This document shows, in pieces, positions 17,421 to 25,125 of a DNA stretch of 25,125 nucleotides. The stretch spans positions 1 through 25,125 of the forward strand of contig JAEWMO010000112.1 in NCBI GenBank assembly GCA_023457135.1. The letters are read 5' to 3'. How positions within the stretch are numbered: position 1 is the stretch's first letter; each line of letters opens with the position of its first letter. Position numbers and translations under genes: made by a program. Source of the stretch: Methanobacteriota archaeon (GTDB lineage Archaea; Halobacteriota; Methanomicrobia; Methanomicrobiales; Methanoculleaceae). The notes under the pieces were generated by a model, which saw only the letters and a program-made list of their open reading frames with translations, was not told the origin of the DNA and ran no database searches.

Positions 17421-18830
17421 ATGCCCCGTATCTATCTCGGAAAGATCCTTCTCCGCTGGTGCGACGCCTGCCATACCCCGGTGCTCTCCGGGGTCTGCGC
17501 CTGCGGCGCCCCGACCCGCCCGGTAGCCGTCACGCCGCCGGGCGACGCCCGGCCCGCATTTCCCGACGACATCGAGCGGGTCAACCGGATATTCAGCGAG
17601 CACTTCGGAGCGCCGCTGATACCGGAAGGCCACATAGCGCTCCTGAACAAGGTCCCTGCCGATGATCGCATGGACGAGGTCGTCCTCGGCGGCGCGGTGG
17701 TGGGCGCAGTCCGTTACCTTCCCGACGAAGCGCGCTGGGAACCCCTCCCGCGGCCGGCCGCCGCGGCATACCTGCGGCCGACGAAGCGCTACGTCGTCGT
17801 CGACGACGGTGCGGTCCCGTCCATCCGCGACGGGGGCGCAAGCGTCCTCGCGCCGGGTCTCGTCTCGATCGACCCTGCCGTCGCCGAGGGCGACGAGGTC
17901 TTCATCCTGACGCGGGCCGGCGAGTGCATCGGCGTCGGGAGGGCGAAGGTCGACGCCGCCACCGCCGCGACGATGGAACGGGGGCTCGTCGTCCGGACGA
18001 GGAAGAATATTGCGTCGGTCTGTGTTCCGGGCGAAGCGACGTGGGAGGACGCCGTCGCGGCAAACGAAGAGGTCCTCACCGAATACGAGGCGGCGAGCGT
18101 CCGGTTCGTCCGCGACGTGGTGGAGAAGAATACCCAGCAGCCCACGGTCTCCTACTCCGGCGGGAAGGACAGTCTCGCCACCCTGCTCGTTGTCTTAAAG
18201 GCGCTCGGCCCGGTGCCGCTCCTCTTTGCCGACACGGGGCTTGAGTTCCCGGAGACCTGCGCCAACGTCGACGCGGTCGCGGAACGCTACGGGCTTACCG
18301 TTCTGCGGGTCTGCGACGAGGAGACGTTCTGGCAGGAGTTCGAGAAGAACGGCCCGCCGGCCGTCGACAGCCGCTGGTGCTGCAAGGTCTGCAAGCTCCA
18401 CCCGGTCGGCCGCCTGATCGGCGAGAACTGGGGCGAATGCCTCTCGTTCATCGGGCAGCGGAAGTACGAGTCGGTGAAACGGATGCAGAGCCGGCGGGTC
18501 TGGCGGAACTCCCATGTCCCGCAGCAGCTCTCGGCAGCCCCGATCCAGCAGTGGACGGCGATGCACGTCTGGCTCTATATCTTCCGGGAGAAGGCGCCAT
18601 ACAACACCCTCTACGAGCGGGGGCTCGACCGTATCGGGTGCTTCATGTGCCCCTCAAGCGACCTTGCGACGTTTGAGATCATCAAGGAGTCCTGCCCCGG
18701 CCCCTGGTCGATGTGGCTTGAGAAACTCTCGGCCTGGCAGGAGAAGCAGGGGCTCTCCGGCGACTGGATCGAGCGCGGATTATGGCGGAAGCGGGGAGAT
18801 GCGGATGAAGAAGAAGATAGTTATAATTGA
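17421..18830 (+). CDS. PUA-domain PAPS-reductase-like protein
   Basis: 469 residues. In order: a zinc ribbon (C14, C17, C26, C28 in RWCDACHTPVLSGVCACG), a variable region, a PUA RNA-binding-type domain (about 118-195, from LRPTKRYVVVDDGA), and an adenine-nucleotide alpha-hydrolase domain with the PP-loop SYSGGKDSLATL (SGGKDS at 246-251). Cysteines at 320, 321 and 324, then GCFMC (407, 410), fit the CC-X~80-CXXC pattern that holds a [4Fe-4S] cluster in APS reductases. This archaeal family is conserved, but its substrate is not established; RNA thiolation or sulfur transfer is possible. A TATA-like TTTTTATT lies about 25 bp before the ATG. It overlaps hisH by 26 nt. Confidence 0.85.
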   Translation: MPRIYLGKILLRWCDACHTPVLSGVCACGAPTRPVAVTPPGDARPAFPDDIERVNRIFSEHFGAPLIPEGHIALLNKVPADDRMDEVVLGGAVVGAVRYLPDEARWEPLPRPAAAAYLRPTKRYVVVDDGAVPSIRDGGASVLAPGLVSIDPAVAEGDEVFILTRAGECIGVGRAKVDAATAATMERGLVVRTRKNIASVCVPGEATWEDAVAANEEVLTEYEAASVRFVRDVVEKNTQQPTVSYSGGKDSLATLLVVLKALGPVPLLFADTGLEFPETCANVDAVAERYGLTVLRVCDEETFWQEFEKNGPPAVDSRWCCKVCKLHPVGRLIGENWGECLSFIGQRKYESVKRMQSRRVWRNSHVPQQLSAAPIQQWTAMHVWLYIFREKAPYNTLYERGLDRIGCFMCPSSDLATFEIIKESCPGPWSMWLEKLSAWQEKQGLSGDWIERGLWRKRGDADEEEDSYN

Positions 18831-19413
18831 TTACGGGGTCGGCAACCTCCGGAGCGTCCTCCGGGGCCTTGAACGTGCCGGAGCGGCGGTGACGATTACG
18901 GCGGATACGGAGACGATCGCGGCGGCCGACGGGATCGTCCTCCCCGGTGTCGGAGCGTTCCGGGACGGTATGGAGATGCTCGGCGGCCTCGCGGAGACGG
19001 TCTGTGAAACGGCCGGGAAGACGCCGCTTCTCGGGATCTGCCTGGGGATGCAGATGCTCATGGACAGGAGCGAAGAGCACGGCATCCACCAGGGGCTCGG
19101 CCTGGTGCCGGGCGACGTGAAGCGGTTCGCCCCCGCCGCCGGGGAGAAGGTCCCCCACATGGGCTGGAACACCATCCGGATCGAGGGGCAGGACCCGCTC
19201 TTTGAGGGGCTCGGCAGGGAAGAGTACGTCTACTTCGTCCACTCCTACTATGCGGCGGCCGCACCGGAGCATACCCTCACGAGAACCCCCTACATCCACC
19301 CCTTTGCCTCCGCCGTCAAATGCGGGCTCACCTACGGGGTCCAGTTCCATCCCGAGAAGAGCGGGGCGGTCGGGCTCAAGATCCTCGAGAACTTCATCGA
19401 GCGGGTCTGCTGA
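18805..19413 (+). CDS. hisH: Imidazole glycerol phosphate synthase, glutaminase subunit HisH
   Basis: 202 residues, normal length. It is a class I glutamine amidotransferase with the nucleophile Cys79 in LLGICLGMQ, the catalytic His182/Glu184 in VQFHPEK, and the N-terminal IIDYGVGNLRSV typical of HisH. It supplies ammonia to HisF for the fifth step of histidine synthesis. GGGGAG lies 6 nt before the ATG at 18805 and the start is inside the upstream gene, so the two are co-translated, although no functional link is known. hisF is not in the window. A hairpin immediately after the stop may end transcription. Confidence 0.95.
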   Translation: MKKKIVIIDYGVGNLRSVLRGLERAGAAVTITADTETIAAADGIVLPGVGAFRDGMEMLGGLAETVCETAGKTPLLGICLGMQMLMDRSEEHGIHQGLGLVPGDVKRFAPAAGEKVPHMGWNTIRIEGQDPLFEGLGREEYVYFVHSYYAAAAPEHTLTRTPYIHPFASAVKCGLTYGVQFHPEKSGAVGLKILENFIERVC

Positions 19414-19433
19414 CCGGGACTCACCCGGTTTTG
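19413..19433 (+). terminator. Possible terminator after hisH
   Basis: The hairpin ACCGGG-ACTCA-CCCGGT (19413-19429) begins at the last base of the hisH stop codon and is followed by TTT. The stem is short but GC-rich; it resembles an intrinsic terminator, which archaea use less strictly. Confidence 0.45.
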
Positions 19434-19521
19434 TCCGGAGAGGCAAATTCCGGTTCCTCACAACTCTCCTGCTTCCCAATGCACCACGGCGATGCGGGCA
19501 GCCTGCGAAAAAAGGTGTAGA

Positions 19522-21366
19522 TTAATTCCCGTTGCCCTGGCTGCGCATCTCCTGGTCGCGGAGAATGCCCCGCTGGATCTTGCCTGAGAGGGTCTTTGGG
19601 AGGTCAGAGACGAACTCGATCGTTCTTGGGTACTTGTAGGGGGCGGTGGTGTTCCGGACGTGCGCCTGGAGTTCCTTCACCAGCGACTCGGAGGGCTGGT
19701 AGCCGGGCTTTAAGACGACGAACGCCTTGACGATCATGCCCCGGATGAGGTCGGGCGACCCGATGACGGCAGATTCCTGGACGGCGGGATGTTCCAGGAG
19801 CGCGCTCTCAACCTCGAACGGCCCGATCCGGTAGCCGGACGACTTGATGACGTCGTCGTCGCGCCCGATGAACCAGAAGTAGCCGTCTTCGTCCTTGCGT
19901 GCCTTGTCGCCGGTGTAGTAGAACCCGTTCTGGAACGACTCGCGGTTCGCCTCGGGGTTGTCCAGGTACTCGACGAAGAGCCCGACGGGCCGCGGATCGA
20001 GTTTGACGGCAATCCTTCCTTCCTCGCCGTCGGGGACCGGGCGGCCGTCGTCGTCGTGGAGCTCGATCTGCCAGCCCGGCACGGGTTTGCCCATGGACCC
20101 TGCCTTATACTTCATGCACGGGAAGGTGGCGATGCAGCAGACGGTCTCGGTCTGGCCGTATCCCTCGTAGATGGGCTGCCCGGTGCCGTCCTGCCAGACG
20201 CGGATCACCTCGGGGTTGAGGGGTTCGCCGGCGCTGCAGCAGTGCCGGAGGTCCCGGAAGTCGAACTTGTCGAGGTCGGCGAGGATCAGCATCCGGTAGA
20301 CCGTCGGCGGTGCGCAGAACGTGGTCACCTCGTACTTCTCTATCAGCGGGAGGAGCTCGGTCGCGCCGAACTTCCCCCGGGTGTCGTAGACGAAGATGCA
20401 GGCCCCGGCAATCCACTGGCCGAAGATCTTGCCCCAGGCGCACTTCGCCCACCCGGTATCCGAGAAGGTCAGGTGCAGGTCGTTCGCCGTGAGGTCCTGC
20501 CAGAGCGAGGCGGTTATGATGTGGCCGAGCGGGTAACTCTGGCTGTGCAGCACCATCTTCGGCTCGCCGGTGGTGCCCGAGGTGAAGTAGATCATCATCG
20601 GGTCGGTCGACCGGGTCTTCTTTGAGACCGGCATGCTGACCGTGTGGTGCGAGACCGGTGCGGGATACTCGAGCTCGTGCGGGTAGCTCGCCCAGCCTTC
20701 CCGCTCTCCGTCGGCGAGGAAGAGGGTGTCGAGCAGCGGGCAGGAGTCGGCGATCTCGTCGACCTTCTCGGCGTTCTCGGCGTTGGTGATGATCATCCGG
20801 AACTTCCCCGCCCGGATACGGTATTTGATATCCTTCGGGGTGAGCATCGTCGGGCAGGGGCAGAAGACCGCGCCGAGCTTGATGAGCGCGATGACGAAGA
20901 TCCACCATTCGGGGATCCGCGGGAGCATCAGCATCACCCGGTCGCCCCGCTTGATGCCGTACTTCAGGAGGATGTTCGCGGCGCCGTTTGAGAGGTTCCG
21001 GAGGTCGCGGAAGGAGTACTTCCTCTCGCTCCCCTGCTGGTCCACCCAGATCATGGCGAGTTTGTTCCGGTCGGTCTCGGCCCACCGGTCGATCACGTCG
21101 TAGCCGAAGTTGAAGAATTCGGGGACATCGATCGTGAACCCGGCGCAGGCGGCCTCGTAATCGGTCATGTTGTGCCCCCGGCCGCCCGGAGCCAGCGCTC
21201 CCGCCTGGGCCGCGGCCTGTATGACGCTCCCGGAGACGCCGTTGCCGTCCAGGTGGGTCGTGCAGAGTTCGTTGAGCCACTCGGACCGGGACATACTGAG
21301 AGAGTCGCAGATCCTGTCGATCTTCTTCACAAGGTCATCCTGCATGGTGACCGAGTATCGCACCAT
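19522..21366 (-). CDS. Acyl-CoA synthetase with N-terminal ribbon-helix-helix domain
   Basis: 614 residues. Residues 1-40 (MVRYSVTMQDDLVKKIDRIC, then SMSRSEWLNEL) match a ribbon-helix-helix DNA-binding domain (CopG/NikR type). A linker (41-66) leads to a complete AMP-forming acyl-CoA synthetase of the medium-chain type: YFTSGTTGEPK (ATP loop, 263-270), GYGQTE (402-407), YTGD (484-487), the hinge near GRDDDVIKSSGYR, and the catalytic lysine K596 in LSGKIQRG. It activates a carboxylic acid to acyl-AMP, then acyl-CoA; substrate unknown. A TATA (CTAATATG, 21388-21395) lies about 25 bp before this ATG, favouring this start (leaderless) over Met67, where the plain enzyme would begin. The fusion suggests an enzyme that also binds DNA. 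Confidence 0.85.
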   Translation of the reverse strand: MVRYSVTMQDDLVKKIDRICDSLSMSRSEWLNELCTTHLDGNGVSGSVIQAAAQAGALAPGGRGHNMTDYEAACAGFTIDVPEFFNFGYDVIDRWAETDRNKLAMIWVDQQGSERKYSFRDLRNLSNGAANILLKYGIKRGDRVMLMLPRIPEWWIFVIALIKLGAVFCPCPTMLTPKDIKYRIRAGKFRMIITNAENAEKVDEIADSCPLLDTLFLADGEREGWASYPHELEYPAPVSHHTVSMPVSKKTRSTDPMMIYFTSGTTGEPKMVLHSQSYPLGHIITASLWQDLTANDLHLTFSDTGWAKCAWGKIFGQWIAGACIFVYDTRGKFGATELLPLIEKYEVTTFCAPPTVYRMLILADLDKFDFRDLRHCCSAGEPLNPEVIRVWQDGTGQPIYEGYGQTETVCCIATFPCMKYKAGSMGKPVPGWQIELHDDDGRPVPDGEEGRIAVKLDPRPVGLFVEYLDNPEANRESFQNGFYYTGDKARKDEDGYFWFIGRDDDVIKSSGYRIGPFEVESALLEHPAVQESAVIGSPDLIRGMIVKAFVVLKPGYQPSESLVKELQAHVRNTTAPYKYPRTIEFVSDLPKTLSGKIQRGILRDQEMRSQGNGN

Positions 21367-21448
21367 ACATACACGTTTGTGGTGCACCATATTAGCTTTT
21401 TGATTTGATCCGCACCAGAATGGCACCGAGAGCACCATACCACGGTGC
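21360..21448. promoter_or_regulatory. Repeated GCACCATA motifs at the acyl-CoA synthetase promoter
   Basis: GCACCATA occurs at 21360-21367, 21384-21391 and 21432-21439, with GCACCA or GCACC also at 21412 and 21423, and GGTGC inverted copies including the 10-bp palindrome TGGTGCACCA (21380-21389) beside the TATA box. Short repeats like these are what ribbon-helix-helix proteins bind, so autoregulation by the encoded protein is possible. Confidence 0.5.
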
Positions 21449-21558
21449 CGCAGGCCCCGGGCACGGCCGGGGAGATGGTGTGGGGCCGGCACCCAACCCG
21501 GGCTCGCAGTCCGGCGCGCACCGGAGAGTGAACCGGCATCCCGGCCCGCGTGCCAAAC

Positions 21559-21571
21559 GTTCAAATAGAGA
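21559..21571 (+). promoter_or_regulatory. TATA box of the SDR gene
   Basis: TTCAAATAG in an otherwise GC-rich stretch lies about 25 bp before the ATG at 21592, which would give a leaderless transcript. Confidence 0.45.
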
Positions 21572-21591
21572 CGGCGTGATCCGGGTCGCAC

Positions 21592-22443
21592 ATGGCCAAA
21601 AAGACAATCCTTGTTACGGGCTCAACAGACGGCATCGGGAAGGCGGCGGCACGCATCCTTGCCGGGCAGGGCCACCGCGTGCTGCTCCACGGCAGGAACC
21701 GCGAGAAAGGCCGGAGAGTCCTTGAGGAACTGGAAGAAGAGACCGGCTCGGGGAACCTCGACCTCGTCATCGCCGACCTTGCGGTGCAGGAGCAGGTGCG
21801 GGATCTCGCAGGAGAGATCCGTGACGCATATGAGAGGCTGGACGTGCTCGTCAACAACGCCGGAGTTTTCATGCCGGAGCGGGAGGTTGCGTACGGCGAT
21901 GTTGAGATGACGTTTGCCGTGAACTACCTTGCCGGGTTCCTGCTCACCCACGAGCTCCTCCCGCTCCTCCAGGCGAGCGCCCCGGGAAGGATCGTCTGCG
22001 TCGCGTCGATCACCCACCGGAGCGTCCGGGACCTCGACCAAAAGAACCTTCCGGGGTTCCCCGACTACGACGGCTACGAGGCCTACGCCGTATCGAAACT
22101 CGGCGTCGTCGCCTTCACCGCCCGGCTCGCCCGCACCCTTGAGGGGAAGGGGGTGACGGCAAACTGCCTCCATCCGGGGGCGATCGACACCAAACTCCTC
22201 CGGGCCTACTGGGGCGGCCGCGGCGGCGGCGCTCCCCCGGAGAAGGGAGCGGAGGTGGTGGTGCACCTCGCCGTCTCCCCGGGTGCCGGCACGATGAACG
22301 GCGGATACTTCGAGGAGACGCGGTGGACCGACCCGTCGCCGCTGGCCCGCGACCCCGGCGTGCAGGACTTTTTCTGGCAGATGGGACTCGATCTTGCCGG
22401 GGTGGAGTGGGGGGTGGTCCGGGGGAAAGCATATGCCGGATGA
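21592..22443 (+). CDS. Short-chain dehydrogenase/reductase (SDR)
   Basis: 283 residues with the classical SDR pattern: the NAD(P)-binding TGSTDGIG (residues 9-16), NNAG (88-91), catalytic Ser139 in CVASI, and Tyr165/Lys169 in YAVSK. The layout (an LHGRNREKG after beta-2, and a long insert after NCLHPGAIDT) resembles retinol-dehydrogenase-like/WW-oxidoreductase-like SDRs, and the arginine HGRNR suggests NADPH. It reduces or oxidises an unknown alcohol or carbonyl in the cytosol. It is divergent from the acyl-CoA synthetase; a shared pathway is possible but not shown. Full length. Confidence 0.9.
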   Translation: MAKKTILVTGSTDGIGKAAARILAGQGHRVLLHGRNREKGRRVLEELEEETGSGNLDLVIADLAVQEQVRDLAGEIRDAYERLDVLVNNAGVFMPEREVAYGDVEMTFAVNYLAGFLLTHELLPLLQASAPGRIVCVASITHRSVRDLDQKNLPGFPDYDGYEAYAVSKLGVVAFTARLARTLEGKGVTANCLHPGAIDTKLLRAYWGGRGGGAPPEKGAEVVVHLAVSPGAGTMNGGYFEETRWTDPSPLARDPGVQDFFWQMGLDLAGVEWGVVRGKAYAG

Positions 22444-22477
22444 AGGAGAGCGATAACCTTCCCGGGAGGGATATTAG

Positions 22478-22654
22478 ATGGATCGTGGTAGATCGAAAGG
22501 CGAAGGAAAAGCGGAGAAGAAGGAGTACTGGTGCGAGATCTGTGGAGCGGCCTGCGACGAGGTTACCGAAGAGACGTTCCCCGACCTGAGGAAGGCCCGG
22601 ACACTCTGCCCGGACTGCAAAAAGTCCTACGAGGAGTCCTGCAAGCTGCAATGA
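22478..22654 (+). CDS. Small zinc-ribbon protein
   Basis: 58 residues, starting MDRGRSKGEGKAEKKEYWCE. A basic N-terminus (1-16) precedes CEIC (19-22), C26, CPDC (44-47) and C55. Two CxxC pairs 22 residues apart fit a single zinc ribbon. GGGAGGG about 9 nt upstream of the ATG gives a good ribosome site. It lies 34 bp after the SDR gene and could be co-transcribed with it. No specific family is recognised; nucleic-acid or protein binding would be usual for such a fold. It was easy to miss because of its size. Confidence 0.7.
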   Translation: MDRGRSKGEGKAEKKEYWCEICGAACDEVTEETFPDLRKARTLCPDCKKSYEESCKLQ

Positions 22655-22780
22655 ACGGAGTGCAGGCCGGAGGCCGGGATACGCCGGCACCTGTCACAGG
22701 GACGGTGCCGGAAACGTGCGACAATTAACGCTTTCACAGGGACCCCGGTAAGCCGCGCAACCGTATCGTCCGTGATACCG

Positions 22781-25125
22781 ATGACACGCTCCGGCAGACG
22801 TACGCCAGCGCCCCCGGCCCGGGGCGACGGGATCCTCATCGCCGATACCGGCGGGAAGATTCTCCAGATCAACGCGCCGCTGCAGAGGCTTCTCTCGGCG
22901 GCGCAGGAGGACCTTGCCGGGACGGATGTTTCCGAGGCAGTCCGGAAGTATCTTGCCCCCCTCCTCACCGAGAGCGAATCCGGCGAGCAGATAATCGCTC
23001 TCCTCAGGGATACGCCGGCTCCGCCGCCGGCGACGGTGAGCATCCGGGTTCCCGGGGCAGGCGTCCGGAGGGTAGCCGTCACGCCCGTCGTAGTCGATAC
23101 GGTCACGCCCGCGCTCCGGCTCCTGGTCTTCCACGACACCGGCGAGGAGGCCGGCGGAGCGGCTCCGGGTCCACCCGGCGACCTCCCCCCGGTCTTCTTC
23201 GGCCAGGACCGCGATCTCCGCTACATGGGGGTCTTCATTCCAGGTGACGCCGGGCCCCTCTCGGCCCTCGCTCCGGGGGGCACGGACGCGGACCTCTTTG
23301 GCCCCGAAGAGACCGCACGGCTGACCGGACTCAAACGCCGGGTTCTCGAGGCCGGGGAGACGGTACGGGAGGAGCTGCCCCTCACCATCGGCGGGATCAC
23401 CTACACCATCGACCTGATCCTGGTCTCGCTGAACGACCCCGAAGGTGAGGTGACCGGGCTCATGGGGGCCATGCTCGATGTCACGGGCCGACACCGGGCG
23501 AGTGAGGCGCTTGTCAGGAGCGAGCGGCAGCTCGCCACCCTGATGAGCAACCTCCCGGGCATGGCCTACCGGTGCAGGATAGACCGCAGGTGGACGATGG
23601 AGTTCGTGAGCGAAGGGGCGAGACGGGTCACCGGCTACGCCCCCGACGACCTCATCGAGAACCGGCGGGTCTCCTACGGCGACCTGATCCACCCCGGCGA
23701 CCGGGCGCGGGTCTGGGAGGAGGTCAACGCCGGGCTCGCCGGGGAGAAGGCCTTCCAGATAACCTACCGGCTCATCACGGCGTCGGGCGAGGAGAAGTGG
23801 GTCTGGGAGCAGGGAAGGGGTGTTCCCGGCGCAGGGGACGACGTCGCGGCGCTCGAGGGCTACATCACCGATATCACCGACCGTGTCCGGGCCGAGACCG
23901 CCCTCGCCGAGAGCGAGGAGCGGTTCCGCAACATCTTCGAAGAGGCCGGGATCGGCATCATCCTGACCGATACGCAGGGCAGGGTCGTAAAAGCCAACCC
24001 GGCACTCCAGCAGATTCTCGGCTACAGTGCCGACGAACTCCAGCAGATGACGGTCGCCGGGATCACCCACCCCGACGACATGGAGGAGAGCAGGGGGTGC
24101 CTTGCGGAGCTGGTGGCGGGAGAGCGTGAGCGTTACCGGCTGCAGAAACGCTATGTCACCCGATCCGGGAAGGTCGTCTGGGCGCGGGTGACCGTGACGG
24201 CGCTTCGCGACGCCGACGGGACCGTCCGGTACACGCTCGGGATGGTGGAGGACATCACGGCCCGCAAGCAGGCCGAGGAGGATCTCGCCGAGAGCGAGGA
24301 GCGGTTCAGGAGCCTGTTTTACACAAGCCACGCGGTCATGCTGATCATCGATCCGGAGACCGGCGCCATCGTCGACGCGAACCCGGCGGCGAGCGCCTAC
24401 TACGGCTACCCGCACGAGGTCCTCACCTCGATGCGAATCACCGAGATCAATACCCTCGCCATGGAGGAGATACTCCGGCAGATCCAGAAGGCAGAAACCG
24501 GCGGCGAACGGCATTTCGTATTCCGGCACCGGCTGGCGGACGGCCGGGTCCGCGACGTGGACGTCTTCAGCGGCCGCGTGGTCATCCACGGGCGGGTACT
24601 CCTGCACTCCATCGTCCACGACGTCACCGAACGGCGGCGGGCAGAGGAACAGTTCCGGGCGCTCCTTGATGCTATCCCCGATGCGGCCCTGCTCCTCGAC
24701 CGTGACGGAACAATCCTCGCCTTAAACGAGGTGATGGCGGCACGGCTCGGCAATGACGTCGGGGACCTGCTCGGGAAGCGCATCTACGATCTCTTCCCGC
24801 CGGAACTCGCGCCGGTACGGCGGGAGGCGGTTGAACGGGCACTCAGGACGGGTAAACCTCTCCGTCACGTCGATGAGCGGGCGGGAATGGTCCTTGAGGG
24901 GATCCTCTTCCCGATCGCGGGCGGCGGGGAAGATGCCTGGCGGGTGGCGATCATCTCCCGCGACATTACCCGTCAACGTGAACTTGAGAAGGCCAGGAAA
25001 GAGGCGTTTGAGCAGATCGAGCAGAATATCGAGCAATTTGCGATCCTTGCCGACCACATCCGCCAGCCCCTGCAGGTGATCCTCGGGATGGCCTGCCTGC
25101 TTGAGGACGAAAAGACGACCGGGAC
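22781..25125 (+). CDS. Multi-PAS sensor protein with kinase-like tail (partial)
   Basis: At least 781 residues are visible; the 3' end is outside the window. It has about six PAS domains: near 15-100 (ILIADTGGKILQINAPLQ), 130-245, 247-375 (PAS with PAC; YITDITDR), 376-503 (SEERFRNIFEEAGIGIILTD), 504-618 (VDANPAASAYYGY) and 620-735 (PDAALLLDRDGT). The end has EQNIEQFAILADHIRQPLQV (H about 759), the same H-box-like segment as in the 11769-14093 gene. No membrane segments: a cytosolic sensor of redox state or small ligands. The ATG at 22781 lacks a clear ribosome site; an in-frame GTG is at 22772. Whether a HATPase domain follows cannot be seen. Confidence 0.85.
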   Translation, partial: MTRSGRRTPAPPARGDGILIADTGGKILQINAPLQRLLSAAQEDLAGTDVSEAVRKYLAPLLTESESGEQIIALLRDTPAPPPATVSIRVPGAGVRRVAVTPVVVDTVTPALRLLVFHDTGEEAGGAAPGPPGDLPPVFFGQDRDLRYMGVFIPGDAGPLSALAPGGTDADLFGPEETARLTGLKRRVLEAGETVREELPLTIGGITYTIDLILVSLNDPEGEVTGLMGAMLDVTGRHRASEALVRSERQLATLMSNLPGMAYRCRIDRRWTMEFVSEGARRVTGYAPDDLIENRRVSYGDLIHPGDRARVWEEVNAGLAGEKAFQITYRLITASGEEKWVWEQGRGVPGAGDDVAALEGYITDITDRVRAETALAESEERFRNIFEEAGIGIILTDTQGRVVKANPALQQILGYSADELQQMTVAGITHPDDMEESRGCLAELVAGERERYRLQKRYVTRSGKVVWARVTVTALRDADGTVRYTLGMVEDITARKQAEEDLAESEERFRSLFYTSHAVMLIIDPETGAIVDANPAASAYYGYPHEVLTSMRITEINTLAMEEILRQIQKAETGGERHFVFRHRLADGRVRDVDVFSGRVVIHGRVLLHSIVHDVTERRRAEEQFRALLDAIPDAALLLDRDGTILALNEVMAARLGNDVGDLLGKRIYDLFPPELAPVRREAVERALRTGKPLRHVDERAGMVLEGILFPIAGGGEDAWRVAIISRDITRQRELEKARKEAFEQIEQNIEQFAILADHIRQPLQVILGMACLLEDEKTTG

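Noticed and set aside
22694..24619. Long open frame (641 codons) on the minus strand
   Set aside because: It is antisense to the multi-PAS gene; the peptide is Arg/Pro/Asp/Gly-rich with no domain.

Overview
The window looks like a high-GC euryarchaeal chromosome, most probably a Methanomicrobiales methanogen close to Methanoculleus. The evidence is a run of small membrane subunits of the Eha energy-converting hydrogenase, archaeal TATA boxes about 25 bp upstream of many start codons (several transcripts look leaderless), a tRNA-Leu with no encoded CCA, multi-PAS sensor proteins with a methanogen-type tail, and a PUA-domain PAPS-reductase-like protein. The genus is an inference.

Layout. 1-1414 (minus): promoter-proximal end of an eha operon (EhaB, C, D, E and the start of EhaF), with overlapping genes. 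1415-1804: promoter with an imperfect inverted repeat, then a GC-rich block of consecutive hairpins that may be a structured RNA. 1805-1889: tRNA-Leu(UAG). 1933-2397 (minus): OsmC-like protein. 2503-11530 (almost all minus) is an accessory island of defence and toxin-antitoxin genes and debris: a decayed C-terminus of a type IIG enzyme, an intact HepT/MntA pair, a decayed second MntA, a small possible antitoxin, a YhcG/DUF1016 nuclease, a full-length Eco57I-like type IIG restriction-methyltransferase whose specificity region is visibly AT-richer, a small unknown protein, and a three-gene unit of small protein, Panacea-domain antitoxin-like protein and PIN-domain protein. It ends in remnants of AlbA_2-type ATP-binding regulators. 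Two copies of a short two-hairpin repeat lie in decayed parts of this island.

11769-14093 (minus) is a multi-PAS/GAF sensor; 14506-16056 (plus) a TrkH potassium channel; then a 26-residue Lys-rich microprotein, an MnhB-like membrane protein and a small Cys-containing protein (minus). 17421-19413 (plus) holds a PUA/PAPS-reductase-like protein overlapping hisH. 19522-21366 (minus) is an acyl-CoA synthetase carrying an N-terminal ribbon-helix-helix DNA-binding domain, divergent from a short-chain dehydrogenase (21592-22443), which is followed by a 58-residue zinc-ribbon protein and a second multi-PAS sensor that runs off the window.

The strongest leads are the DNA-binding-domain/acyl-CoA synthetase fusion with repeated GCACCATA motifs at its own promoter (a possible PutA-like autoregulating enzyme), the two-hairpin repeat family whose stems differ by compensating changes, and the Panacea/PIN operon in which the PIN gene seems to start at CTG.
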